From assembly GCA_904378045.1 (NCBI GenBank), contig CAJFHC010000014.1, forward strand, positions 1-34,023: a stretch of 34,023 bases of DNA, written 5' to 3'. Origin of the DNA: Candidatus Metalachnospira gallinarum. Lineage in GTDB: Bacteria; Bacillota; Clostridia; Lachnospirales; Anaerotignaceae. Below, piece after piece: positions 1-7,547 of this stretch; the stretch's first letter is position 1; each line of letters starts with the position of its first letter. Under the pieces are notes generated by a model. That model did not search any database. It saw nothing but the letters and a program-made list of their open reading frames with translations, and was not told the DNA's origin. Made by a program: the position numbers and the translations under genes.

Positions 1-65
1 CCGGAAAGATATCCGGACGCCGAAGGCGGCTTTGGCCAAAGGCCAAAGTACTGAACATACCCTCT

Positions 66-97
66 CGCTCACAATGGATTAGTTTTTTGACAGTCTG
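66..97 (+). repeat. 32-bp terminal inverted repeat, left copy
   Basis: These 32 bases begin CGCTCACAATGG and end TTGACAGTCTG. The exact reverse complement occurs at 33927-33958. In both places the sequence on the window-edge side is a series of GC-rich hairpins that differ between the two ends, while the core is identical. This looks like a dispersed intergenic repeat at which an assembly stopped, rather than the ends of a transposon, because no transposase is present. Confidence 0.85.
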
Positions 98-149
98 ATT
101 TATTGTAAATATTTATTAAGAATCCACAAAGTCTCTTAAACGTTTATAT

Positions 150-178
150 ATTATATCTTACAAATACCGTAAAATCAA
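150..178 (-). promoter_or_regulatory. Leftward sigma-A promoter
   Basis: On the minus strand TTGATT (173-178) is followed after exactly 17 bases by TATAAT (150-155). Transcription would start near 143 and run left through the 32-bp repeat and the hairpins. Its target lies outside the window, or is a short hairpin-rich RNA. The spacing and both hexamers match the promoter of the tRNA-Pro gene at 16146-16174. Confidence 0.65.
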
Positions 179-265
179 GACATTTGTACGTTTTTTTCGG
201 CTCACAAAACGTAATATTTGTCCAACGGGCAGTACAGGGTTTTCCAAGGCTTTATTTTCCGCCAT
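158..265 (-). CDS. Possible 35-residue small protein (doubtful)
   Basis: An ATG at 265 is preceded by GGAG with a 5-base gap and opens 35 codons that end in TAA at 158-160. The predicted peptide starts MAENKALENPVLPVG and becomes basic (SRKKRTN) and hydrophobic at its end. I do not recognise it. The frame overlaps the leftward promoter at 150-178, which argues against it, and such a short frame can occur by chance. The ribosome-binding sequence is the only positive evidence. Confidence 0.2.
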   Translation of the reverse strand: MAENKALENPVLPVGQILRFVSRKKRTNVLILRYL

Positions 266-353
266 ATATGCTCCAAAAACAGATTTTTCTTGTAAAAAAC
301 ATATAAAACCCAATAAATATCTTAAAACAGTAGCTTTTTTTTGAGTTATGCAT

Positions 354-359
354 TATAAT
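354..359 (+). promoter_or_regulatory. Candidate -10 box of the gntR gene
   Basis: TATAAT lies 51 bases before the gntR start codon. No convincing -35 hexamer sits 16-18 bases upstream, where there is mainly a T run, so this is a weak call. It lies just upstream of the TGTAAT/ATTACA palindrome, so a regulator bound there would lie over the start of transcription. Confidence 0.35.
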
Positions 360-368
360 TATTAATTA

Positions 369-383
369 TGTAATGTGATTACA
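369..383 (+). promoter_or_regulatory. Palindromic operator candidate before gntR
   Basis: TGTAATGTGATTACA is a perfect inverted repeat of two 6-base arms around GTG. It lies between the candidate -10 box and the ribosome binding site of the GntR gene. Position and symmetry suit an autoregulatory operator for a dimeric GntR protein. It does not match the best-known HutC-type consensus, so the link is an inference from position. Confidence 0.4.
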
Positions 384-409
384 ATAAGTCATAAAGGAGT
401 ATATGGCAT

Positions 410-1171
410 ATGGAGTTTCTAAAGCATACAATAAATAAAGACATACCTATCCCTCTATATTATCAGGTAAAACAGATCATTCTTGACGAGATAAACAACG
501 AGAACGTAAAGGCCGGCGATCCCATACCGACGGAAAAGACATTCTGCGATATATACGGCATAAGCCGCACGACCATAAGGCAGGCCATAAGCGAGCTTGT
601 AAACGAGGGCTATCTCTACAGGATAAAAAGCAAGGGCACCTTTGTGTCCCAGCCCAAGGTAAAGACCGACCTTATAAATATGTACGACGGGTATAATACC
701 GAAATCGCCAATATGTCTATGACGCCGTCCACCCAGGCCATAGAGCTCACCCTTGTAAAGGCCAACGCCGAGCAGGCCAAGGCTCTGGACATCGACGAGG
801 GAGACAAGGTCATCTATCTTCTCAGGCACCGCTATGCCGACGGTATGGCCATGGGATATATAGAAAGCTATTTCAAATATCCCCTTTGCGAGTTCCTTCT
901 CAACGAGGATGAAAACACGTTCAACACCACGTCGTCTTACCAGATACTCGCGAAAAACAAATATGCGAAAATACGCCGAATACTCAAGACCATAGAGGCC
1001 GTTGGCGCCACGGAGGCGGAGGCGAAGTTCCTTAACATCAAAAAAGGCAGCCCCATAAACCTCTGCACGAACATATGCTTTTCCCAGGAAACGAATACTC
1101 CTGTCGTTTACGAAATACTCAAATACAGAGGCGACAAAAACAAATACTCCATAGAGATAAATATAGACTGA
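410..1171 (+). CDS. GntR family transcriptional regulator, HutC type
   Basis: This 253-residue protein is a DNA-binding regulator of the GntR family. Residues about 15-82 form the winged helix-turn-helix, with the family pattern PIPLYYQVKQ, PTEKTFCDIYGISRTTIR and a recognition helix at about 52-69. Residues about 100-250 form a UTRA ligand-binding domain, which places it in the HutC subfamily; such domains sense small metabolites, often sugars or amino acids. The ligand cannot be told from sequence. The ATG at 410 follows AAAGGAG by about 10 bases; an ATG at 403 is in another frame. A terminator follows immediately, so the gene is probably transcribed alone, possibly autoregulated through the palindrome at 369-383. 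The target is unknown. Confidence 0.92.
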   Translation: MEFLKHTINKDIPIPLYYQVKQIILDEINNENVKAGDPIPTEKTFCDIYGISRTTIRQAISELVNEGYLYRIKSKGTFVSQPKVKTDLINMYDGYNTEIANMSMTPSTQAIELTLVKANAEQAKALDIDEGDKVIYLLRHRYADGMAMGYIESYFKYPLCEFLLNEDENTFNTTSSYQILAKNKYAKIRRILKTIEAVGATEAEAKFLNIKKGSPINLCTNICFSQETNTPVVYEILKYRGDKNKYSIEINID

Positions 1172-1179
1172 CCATGGGA

Positions 1180-1208
1180 GCGGGCTTGATTGCAAAGTCC
1201 GCTTTTTT
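1180..1208 (+). terminator. Rho-independent terminator after gntR
   Basis: GCGGGCTT pairs with AAGTCCGC (one G-T wobble) around a short loop and is followed by six T residues. It ends 15 bases before yaaA, so yaaA may depend on read-through or on a promoter I cannot see. Confidence 0.7.
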
Positions 1209-1223
1209 ATATCGGAGGATATT

Positions 1224-1970
1224 ATGAAAATAATCATTTCACCGGCGAAAAAAATGAATATCGACACGGAAAGCGGCATCTCTCCGACAACGCCTGTTTT
1301 TGTCAAAAAGGCCGAGGCTCTCCACGGCATACTTTCAAAAATGAGCTATGACGAGCTTAAAAGCCTTTGGATGTGCTCCGACTCCATAGCGGCACCCTGC
1401 GCCGAAACTCTTAAAAAAGGATTCCGTCCGTCGCCTCTTACTCCGGCTATATTCGCCTATGACGGCATACAGTATAAATATATAGCTCCCGCGGTATTCT
1501 CAGACAGGGAGCTGGAATATATCGGGGAACATCTTGTCATACTTTCAGGATTCTACGGCGCTCTGAGGGCATTTGACGGAGTAACGCCCTATCGGCTGGA
1601 AATGCAGGCCAAGCCCGTGGGAGATTTCAAATCTCTGTACGATTTTTGGGGCAGCGACATTTACGGCGCCGTCCACGAGGACGGGGAAACGATCGTCGAT
1701 CTGGCCTCGAAGGAATACAGCCGGGCCGTCCTTCCCTACTGCCAAAGGGGCGAATACATTACCTGCCTGTTCTGCGAAGAAAAAGGCGGAAAGCTGAGGG
1801 AAAAAGGAACCCTCTGCAAGATGGCCAGGGGCTCCATGGTGCGCTTTATGGCGGAAAACGGCATAAAATCCCCCGAAGGCATAAAGAGCTTCACAGGTCT
1901 TGGCTTCTCATTTTCCGAGGAGCTTTCCGGCGAGGAAAAATATGTTTTCGTGAAAAAGGCCGATAAATGA
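1224..1970 (+). CDS. yaaA: YaaA family peroxide stress protein
   Basis: The 248-residue product belongs to the YaaA (DUF328, UPF0246) family. The start MKIIISPAKKM is the family hallmark, and the length is normal. In Escherichia coli YaaA belongs to the OxyR response and limits intracellular free iron during hydrogen peroxide stress, reducing Fenton damage; it also binds DNA. It is expected to be cytoplasmic, and no signal or membrane segment is visible. The ATG has an upstream GGAGGA at normal spacing. The gene lies just downstream of the gntR terminator. Function in this host is inferred from the family alone. Confidence 0.92.
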   Translation: MKIIISPAKKMNIDTESGISPTTPVFVKKAEALHGILSKMSYDELKSLWMCSDSIAAPCAETLKKGFRPSPLTPAIFAYDGIQYKYIAPAVFSDRELEYIGEHLVILSGFYGALRAFDGVTPYRLEMQAKPVGDFKSLYDFWGSDIYGAVHEDGETIVDLASKEYSRAVLPYCQRGEYITCLFCEEKGGKLREKGTLCKMARGSMVRFMAENGIKSPEGIKSFTGLGFSFSEELSGEEKYVFVKKADK

Positions 1971-2044
1971 GCATAAAAATTCCGAAAGGCCATAAACGCC
2001 TGCCTCATTCCTCCGAATTATAAAATTCCTCAAAAACATAAGTC

Positions 2045-2191
2045 TTAACCGGATATCCGGTCATCCATGTCGGCTATGCGCGCTTTAATTTCAGAACGAT
2101 CTAACCGTCCGCCGGCTTCCTGCAATACTTTCAATATCGGCTTGATTAAATAAGCTGTCTTGCCATCCGAAGATAATTGTTTGATATTCAT
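2045..2191 (-). CDS. Small Mrr-N-like winged-helix protein, probably truncated
   Basis: This 48-codon frame starts 14 bases after the stop of the AAA/DUF4143 gene, with GGAGGAAG directly upstream of the ATG. The peptide starts MNIKQLSSDGKTAYL and continues with a pattern of the type PILKVLQEAGG then DRSEIKARIAD. This resembles the winged-helix N-terminal domain found in Mrr-like restriction and defence proteins, where it precedes a nuclease or other effector. Here a TAA ends the frame after that domain. A stretch in another frame further on (TYVFEEFYNSEE) could be residual coding sequence, but that is weak. It is either a true mini-protein translated with the ATPase or the stub of a lost gene. 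Confidence 0.5.
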   Translation of the reverse strand: MNIKQLSSDGKTAYLIKPILKVLQEAGGRLDRSEIKARIADMDDRISG

Positions 2192-2205
2192 ATATACTTC
2201 CTCCG

Positions 2206-3504
2206 TTATATTCGAGCAATCTGATCTATCGCATACAGCGGCAGATTAACGAGCCAATCCTCTTTTTTGTAGTCTGCCATAGACGTGCGAACAGCAACCT
2301 CGGGAGAAAACTTTTCCCGGTAAGTCTTAAGACTCTTCGCTTTTAGGTTTATTTCCGCCTTTACCTCTACGGGAACAATCCTCTCTCCTGTATCAACAAC
2401 AAAATCAACTTCGCAGGATCCTCTGTCATTTGTATAATAATAAACATCCAAATTCTCGATAGTTTTAAGCTGCTGACAAACATACTGTTCCGTAAGAGCT
2501 CCCTTGAACTCAACAAAAAGAGCGTTTCCGTCAAGCAAAGTACGCTGGCGAAGTCCGGCCATACATCCAAGAAGTCCAACGTCCACCAAAAACAGCTTAA
2601 ACGCTTTCAGATCCTCATACGCCCGCAAAGGGATGCCTGCCGTGTTGACACGGCTGACCTTGTGAACAAGTCCGCAGTCGCAAAGCCACATAATTGCGGT
2701 CTCATATTCCTTTGCGCGGGCGCCTTCTCTCACAAGCCCGTATATAAATTTTTTATTTTCTTTAGCTAACTGAGAAGGTATGCTGTTCCACAGCATACGC
2801 AGTCTCGGAACGATTTCGTTGGGAACATGCTTAGAGAAATCCTGTTCATATGCCGCAAGAATCCTCCTTTGAATTTCACGAACCTCATTAAAATCTTTGT
2901 TCTCCGCGAAACTTTGCACGGCTTCAGGCATACCGCCGACAAAGTAATATTGCTTCAAAGCGTCAATATACGTTTGCCTGAAGCTCGTAATCATTTGAAA
3001 ATCCCGCTTATCCAGCAGTTCGGCAAATCGTTCTTCACCGATCGCTTTTAGAAATTCATTGAACGAAAGAGGATAGAGTTTTAAGAAGTCTACTTTTCCC
3101 ACAGGGAAAGATGTTCCCTGATGCAGCGCGATACCCAGCAGAGACCCGGCGCATACAATGTTGTACTGCGGCGCGTTTTCATAGAAATATTTGAGGGCTG
3201 TCAACGCTCTTGGGACTTCCTGTACTTCATCAAAAATCAACAAAGATTTTTCGGGATCGATTTTACGCCCGGCATACAGTTCCAATCCCATAATCAGGCG
3301 CTCCGTATCAAGATCAGGGGCGAATAACTCTGCCATTCTGGAATTTGAGTCAAAGTTTATATATACGGTATCCTCATACGCCTGTCTGCCAAACTCTTTC
3401 ATCAGCCATGTCTTGCCGACCTGACGCGCTCCTTCGATGATCAAAGGTTTGCGGCGTTTGCTTTGTTTCCATTTCAATAGCTTCTCAATGGCGATTCTGT
3501 ACAT
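2206..3504 (-). CDS. AAA ATPase with C-terminal DUF4143 domain
   Basis: The 432-residue product is an AAA_14/DUF4143 protein. Residues about 18-130 hold the P-loop (GARQVGKT at 25-32) and Walker B (LLIFDEVQ at 88-95). The C-terminal DUF4143 part, about 215-432, ends in a nuclease-fold-like pattern, E365-x-D367 then E380-V-K382. Such proteins are common in bacteria and archaea and spread by transfer, but their cellular role is not settled; links to toxin-like or mobile systems have been suggested. The longest frame starts at 3549, but the ATG at 3504 has GGAGGT at good spacing and is the better start. The small winged-helix ORF at 2045-2191 appears to be co-transcribed. Confidence 0.88.
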   Translation of the reverse strand: MYRIAIEKLLKWKQSKRRKPLIIEGARQVGKTWLMKEFGRQAYEDTVYINFDSNSRMAELFAPDLDTERLIMGLELYAGRKIDPEKSLLIFDEVQEVPRALTALKYFYENAPQYNIVCAGSLLGIALHQGTSFPVGKVDFLKLYPLSFNEFLKAIGEERFAELLDKRDFQMITSFRQTYIDALKQYYFVGGMPEAVQSFAENKDFNEVREIQRRILAAYEQDFSKHVPNEIVPRLRMLWNSIPSQLAKENKKFIYGLVREGARAKEYETAIMWLCDCGLVHKVSRVNTAGIPLRAYEDLKAFKLFLVDVGLLGCMAGLRQRTLLDGNALFVEFKGALTEQYVCQQLKTIENLDVYYYTNDRGSCEVDFVVDTGERIVPVEVKAEINLKAKSLKTYREKFSPEVAVRTSMADYKKEDWLVNLPLYAIDQIARI

Positions 3505-3646
3505 ACAAACACCTCCATATTTATAATTCAAATATAGTATATCGCGCAACTACAAAAAATACAACGAGTTTTGCACGAATTACTACACTTTTTACGACGA
3601 ATAATGTTGGTATTTTCCAAAAATTTTATCCATTAAAAACAGCCCG

Positions 3647-3685
3647 AAAAAAGGCTTGCCGTCTGTTCTTCTCAGACAGCAAGCC
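3647..3685 (-). terminator. Terminator after the MBL hydrolase gene
   Basis: On the minus strand GGCTTGCTGTCTG pairs with CAGACGGCAAGCC (one T-G wobble, 13 bp) around a 7-base loop and is followed by six T residues. It ends the FAD dehydrogenase and MBL hydrolase operon. Confidence 0.85.
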
Positions 3686-3706
3686 CGTTTGCTTCCCAAA
3701 TAATTT

Positions 3707-4324
3707 TTAATTCATAAACATATTCGTTCGTCTTTCCCTCTCAAGGGTAGTCTCCGGTCCATGTCCGGAAAGGACTCTGTAGTCTCCATCAAGATTTTTG
3801 AGCATTTGCAAAGACTCGTTCATTTTGCCCCAGTCGCCCGTGGGAAAATCCGTCCTTCCGCAGCTTCCCATAAAAAGCGTGTCTCCGGCGATCATAACTC
3901 TGTCTATGAGATATACGACGCTTCCGCAGGTATGTCCGGGAGTGTATACAGTCTTAAATGTCATAGAGCCTATGGTAAATTCCTCGCCATCGGAAAGATA
4001 TACGTCAGCCTCAAAGCTTCTGCCCTGGCCTATCATTGAAGTAAGATTTATCCTCGGGTCGTTGAGCACAGCCTTTTCCCTTTCCCCGGCGTAGACCTTT
4101 ACGGAATATTCCTTTCTCAGCGGCTCCATAGCGCCGATATGGTCAAAATGAGCGTGGGTAAGCAGTATGGCCTCCGGCTTAAGAGCGTTGCTCTCGATAT
4201 ATCTTGTATAAACGTCGGCTCTTCCCTCTGGGTCGACAATGACGCATACGCCGTTCTCATCGGAAATTATATAACTGTTCGTCTCGCACATTCCGCCTGT
4301 TATCATTTTAATATCTTTTATCAT
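3707..4324 (-). CDS. MBL-fold metallohydrolase, glyoxalase II-like
   Basis: This 205-residue metallo-beta-lactamase-fold enzyme carries a complete dinuclear metal site: H57-x-H59-x-D61-H62 (THAHFDHIG), H131 (TPGHTCGS), D148 (AGDTLF) and H188 (LSGHGPET). Its compact length fits the YcbL/GloC-like type II glyoxalase group rather than long GloB, so hydrolysis of a thioester such as a lactoyl-thiol is likely; the true substrate is not known. A longer frame reaches a TTG at 4354, but the ATG at 4324 has GGGAG eight bases upstream. The FAD dehydrogenase stop lies 37 bases upstream, so the two genes are probably co-transcribed. Confidence 0.88.
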   Translation of the reverse strand: MIKDIKMITGGMCETNSYIISDENGVCVIVDPEGRADVYTRYIESNALKPEAILLTHAHFDHIGAMEPLRKEYSVKVYAGEREKAVLNDPRINLTSMIGQGRSFEADVYLSDGEEFTIGSMTFKTVYTPGHTCGSVVYLIDRVMIAGDTLFMGSCGRTDFPTGDWGKMNESLQMLKNLDGDYRVLSGHGPETTLERERRTNMFMN

Positions 4325-4361
4325 TTCAGCTTCTCCCTGTCCTTTCGTTATCAATCCGCAA

Positions 4362-5951
4362 TTACTTTATCAGTCTTTTTTCAATTATTTTTTCAGCCTG
4401 TCTTACTCCGTCAATGGCCGCCGAGACTATTCCTCCGGCATAGCCCGCACCCTCTCCGGTTGGATAAAGTCCCTCAAGGCTTATACTCTGGCCGTCGTCT
4501 CTGCGCACTATCCTTACGGGGGACGAGCTTCTTGTTTCGACTCCCGTCATCAGGGCGTCCGGCGAATCAAATCCCCTGAGCCTCTTTCCCATCTGCGGAA
4601 CGGCCTCCTTAATGGCCTCGCAGACATAATCGGGAAGCACATCGTTAAGATCCGCGAATACGGTTCCCGGCCTGTAGCTGTGGCGGACACTTCCCTCCGA
4701 AACGCTTGGCCTTCCGTTGACAAAATCGCCGAATCTCTGTATGGGAGCGGAGTAGTTTCCTCCTCCGGCCTTAAAGGCTTTTTCCTCCAGTCTTCTTTGG
4801 AATTCCACGCCGGCAAGCGCTCCTCCCCCGCCGAAATCTTCCGGCCGCACCTGCACAAGCAGGGCGCTGTTGGCGTTTTCGGAATTTCTCGCGTACTCGC
4901 TCATTCCGTTTACCACGAGCCTCCCTTCTTCGGACGCCGCGGCCACCACATATCCTCCGGGACACATACAAAACGTATATACTCCCCTGCCGTTTTTGGC
5001 CGTATATGTAAGCATATAATCGGCGGGCGGCAGTTTTTTCGCCATATCTCCGTACTGAGCCGTGTTTATGTCCTCCTGCCTGTGTTCTATCCTGACTCCA
5101 ACGGCGAAGGGTTTTCTCTCAAGGGCTATTCCTTCCCTTTCCAGCTCGTAAAAAGTATCCCTGGCGCTGTGTCCGACGGCAAGAACGACGCTGTCCGTAT
5201 CTATTGTTCCCGAATCGGTCACTGCTGCGGCTACCTTTCCTTCAGAAACCAGTATTTCCCTGAGTCTTGTCTCAAATCTTACCTCTCCGCCGAGGGCGAT
5301 AATTTCCTTTCTTATGTTTTTTACGACCTCCCGCAGTCTGTCGGTTCCTATGTGCGGCTTTGCGTCGTAGGCTATCTCCTCGGGAGCCCCGGCCTTGACA
5401 AATTCCTCAAGAACGTATCCTCCCCTCGGATCCTTTGATCTGGACGTCAGCTTGCCGTCGGAAAATGTTCCGGCTCCGCCCTCGCCGAATTGGACGTTGC
5501 TCTCCGGGTCAAATTTTCCGCCGTTCCAAAATTCCTCCACATCGGCTCTCCTTCTGTCCACGTCCTTTCCTCTTTCAAGGACTATGGGGCAAAGCCCCTT
5601 CCTCGCGAGCGAAAGCGCCGCGAACATGCCGGCGGGACCGAAACCGGCTATGACCGGTCTTTTTCCCGGAGTTATCTCCCCGTTTGGAAGGGCGTAATCC
5701 CTGTGATCCGATACGGAAACCGTAACGCCGTTTTTTCTCCTTCCGGTATTTTTTACGGCTCCGTCCCCCGCTTTAAGCTCGGCGTCAACGGAGTATATGT
5801 AATGTATATCGTCCTTTTTTCTCGCGTCCAGCGATCTTCTGCGGATAATTATATTTTTTATGCCGCTTTCGTTTATTTTAAGCTCCAAGGCCACGGCCCG
5901 CTTTATGTTTCCGTCCTCCGGCCTCAGCTTTATACCGCTTATCCTTATCAT
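4362..5951 (-). CDS. FAD-dependent NAD(P)/FAD oxidoreductase, COG2509 type
   Basis: The 529-residue product is an FAD-dependent dehydrogenase of the uncharacterised COG2509 group. Residues about 1-95 form the N-terminal domain typical of this group. The dinucleotide-binding loop GFGPAG is at 103-108, followed by the beta strand that ends in the ribose-binding ERG. The C-terminal FAD motif PTGEGAGYAGGIVSAA lies about 30 residues from the end. Length is normal. The reaction is not known for this family. The ATG at 5951 has AGAGGA upstream. It is the first gene of a pair with the MBL hydrolase; whether the enzymes act in one pathway cannot be judged from sequence. Confidence 0.88.
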   Translation of the reverse strand: MIRISGIKLRPEDGNIKRAVALELKINESGIKNIIIRRRSLDARKKDDIHYIYSVDAELKAGDGAVKNTGRRKNGVTVSVSDHRDYALPNGEITPGKRPVIAGFGPAGMFAALSLARKGLCPIVLERGKDVDRRRADVEEFWNGGKFDPESNVQFGEGGAGTFSDGKLTSRSKDPRGGYVLEEFVKAGAPEEIAYDAKPHIGTDRLREVVKNIRKEIIALGGEVRFETRLREILVSEGKVAAAVTDSGTIDTDSVVLAVGHSARDTFYELEREGIALERKPFAVGVRIEHRQEDINTAQYGDMAKKLPPADYMLTYTAKNGRGVYTFCMCPGGYVVAAASEEGRLVVNGMSEYARNSENANSALLVQVRPEDFGGGGALAGVEFQRRLEEKAFKAGGGNYSAPIQRFGDFVNGRPSVSEGSVRHSYRPGTVFADLNDVLPDYVCEAIKEAVPQMGKRLRGFDSPDALMTGVETRSSSPVRIVRRDDGQSISLEGLYPTGEGAGYAGGIVSAAIDGVRQAEKIIEKRLIK

Positions 5952-6046
5952 ACTTATCCTCTTTCAGTCAACAAATTGATACAGTTAGTATTTTCTCATA
6001 AACGCCGTATATTTTCAAGAAAAACCTTGCTTTCCCATATAAAGCG

Positions 6047-6079
6047 GGCTCCGCCCGGAGTATCTTCCAAGGCGGAGCC
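6047..6079. terminator. Hairpin between lipoprotein and dehydrogenase genes
   Basis: GGCTCCGCC (6047-6055) pairs with GGCGGAGCC (6071-6079), nine perfect base pairs around a 15-base loop. On the minus strand it lies just behind the lipoprotein stop, but only a short broken T stretch follows, so termination may be incomplete. Confidence 0.45.
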
Positions 6080-6091
6080 GCCGGCCTTATA

Positions 6092-6484
6092 TTAATAGTC
6101 CATAGCCGTCTGGGATTCGGCGGCCATTCCGGTATAGTCCCCCGCGCCGTTGACTCCTGACATTTCAGGACTGTCATATCCGCCCTTCGCCGTGTCCCTT
6201 CCGGACGTTTTGCCCGCGGCGTCTTCGGCCGCTTCCTTTACGTCGCCGCCCATACGTCTTACCTCGTCGGCGGCTCTGTCTATGAAGTTTTCCCCGTCCT
6301 CGGAATCAAGTCCGTAGCCATAGGTCGGGTCAAACTCGGTCTGTTCTATTCTCCTGCCGTTTTCGTCAAAATATCTTCCGGCCCCTTCCGTCGTCTGCGT
6401 GCCGTCCGCCCCCTGGGAGCAGCCCGTTGTCAAAGCAACGGTCAGCATAAACGCCGCCGGTATATATTTCAATCTCATTTTCAT
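6092..6484 (-). CDS. Small putative lipoprotein
   Basis: I do not recognise a family. The 130-residue product starts MKMRLKYIPAAFMLTVALTT followed by GC, a positively charged and hydrophobic leader ending at a cysteine, so it is probably a lipoprotein anchored in the membrane; the lipobox (TTGC) is degenerate. The mature part is hydrophilic and rich in Gly, Asp, Glu and Thr, with a DENGRRIEQTEFDPTYGYG stretch and no obvious domain. The open frame extends to 6721, but GAGGAGGTC just before the ATG at 6484 fixes this start. A terminator at 6531-6559 separates it from the lipid operon upstream, and I cannot see its own promoter clearly. Confidence 0.7.
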   Translation of the reverse strand: MKMRLKYIPAAFMLTVALTTGCSQGADGTQTTEGAGRYFDENGRRIEQTEFDPTYGYGLDSEDGENFIDRAADEVRRMGGDVKEAAEDAAGKTSGRDTAKGGYDSPEMSGVNGAGDYTGMAAESQTAMDY

Positions 6485-6530
6485 GACCTCCTCAAAACTG
6501 AACTGCTTTATTATTTTTGACAGGAGACAT

Positions 6531-6559
6531 AAAAAAATACTGTGCCATAGCTGGCACAG
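6531..6559 (-). terminator. Terminator of the lipid operon
   Basis: CTGTGCCA and TGGCACAG form a perfect 8-bp stem with a 4-base loop. On the minus strand it is followed by TATTTTTTT. The plus strand also has a T run a few bases after the stem, so it could work in both directions. Confidence 0.85.
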
Positions 6560-6570
6560 CAGTAATTTTT

Positions 6571-7533
6571 TTACTCGACGGAAAGCTCCTGCTTTGTGAG
6601 CTTTCCTTTTGCGGCAAAATATTTTTTTACCATATAATCCGGGCAGTAGCTTCTTTTTGCCTTTCTCATGCCCTCGACTCCCATATCTTCCTCGCGGTTT
6701 ATATATTCCACGTCCTGACATTCGTGGAGCACATACTGCTGGTTTATCATTGGGAAAAGCCCGTTGATGTCCGCGTCCGCCTTTTCGATGTGGATAAGCT
6801 GGATGTCCTTTCTGAGCCTTTCTCCGATGGTAAACGCCTTTATTTTGCCGTCCAGCTTTATTACTCCGCCCGTAAGACCAAGGGCCTCCATATTCCTTAT
6901 GGCAAGAACAACGGAACGCCTTTCGTTGGAAAATTCGTTTTCAGAAAGTCCCTTGTCGGCTCTCCATTCGTCGTATACTCCTATACACTCGTCATACATG
7001 GACGGCTCCAGTTTCATATACTCGTAGTCCGGATGCTCCTGTATGAATTTGTTTATATGGTTTCTCTTGCCGTGGAGCTTCTTTCCCTTGAGTGTGGCCA
7101 GTTTTTCTCTGGAATATACATAGTCCCATGAAATCTCCGCCGGCTCTATGTCAAGGGACGGGCAGGCTTTTTCAAACATTTCCTTAAACGGCTCCCATAT
7201 ATTTCTTATAACAGCCTCTTTTCCCTTGCTCTCCATATAGTCAAAGGCTCTGCATATAAGCTCCCTATAGTCAAACGACGATCCCTTTTTCGGTATGGGA
7301 GGCCAGAAAAACTCCGGAAAGCTCTTGAAATTGAGCTTTATATATAAAACGTCGTCCGAAATCGTGAACTGCATCTTTCCGTCCGCTCCCCAAATAAAAA
7401 GGTTGGCGAAAGAAAGATCGGAGCAGTCCAGATCCCATGTCTTTGTATAGCTTTCAATAAGTTTTTTATCGTTGATGTCAAAGTCCCTGAAGCCTGTAAG
7501 CAGGGCCTTTTTCTCAAGTGTGCAGCAATCCAT
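6571..7533 (-). CDS. DUF2156 protein, phosphatidylglycerol lysyltransferase C-domain-like
   Basis: The 320-residue protein matches the DUF2156 type, the GNAT-like domain that forms the soluble half of MprF, which moves an amino acid from aminoacyl-tRNA to phosphatidylglycerol. The lead motif DLDCSDLSFANLFIWG and the later GKRNHINKF and WRADKG segments are typical of the stand-alone Clostridia form. No membrane domain is present, so it is not a full MprF, and the acceptor is unknown. The frame opens at 7563, but AGGAGG lies just before the ATG at 7533, and that start avoids overlap with the thioesterase stop at 7548. It is the last gene of a three-gene operon with cls and the thioesterase. Confidence 0.85.
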   Translation of the reverse strand: MDCCTLEKKALLTGFRDFDINDKKLIESYTKTWDLDCSDLSFANLFIWGADGKMQFTISDDVLYIKLNFKSFPEFFWPPIPKKGSSFDYRELICRAFDYMESKGKEAVIRNIWEPFKEMFEKACPSLDIEPAEISWDYVYSREKLATLKGKKLHGKRNHINKFIQEHPDYEYMKLEPSMYDECIGVYDEWRADKGLSENEFSNERRSVVLAIRNMEALGLTGGVIKLDGKIKAFTIGERLRKDIQLIHIEKADADINGLFPMINQQYVLHECQDVEYINREEDMGVEGMRKAKRSYCPDYMVKKYFAAKGKLTKQELSVE

Positions 7534-7547
7534 TAAATACCTCCTGT

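Larger units (their letters stand above)
1..409. other. Left-end intergenic region with repeat, hairpins and promoter
   Basis: No large gene lies here. The first 50 bases are a chain of GC-rich hairpins: CCGGA/TCCGG at 1-16, CGCC/GGCG at 18-28, and a perfect CTTTGGCC-AAA-GGCCAAAG stem-loop at 30-48. A 32-bp sequence repeated at the right end of the window follows at 66-97. A leftward TTGATT-17-TATAAT promoter, a doubtful 35-codon ORF and the GntR upstream region fill the rest, which is AT-rich. Confidence 0.7.

Noticed and set aside
455..1330. A 291-codon frame antisense to gntR
   Set aside because: It is a shadow of the GntR frame and runs into yaaA; no start signal is seen.
4680..5438. A 252-codon frame antisense to the FAD dehydrogenase
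   Set aside because: The dehydrogenase on the other strand has clear FAD motifs; this frame shows none.
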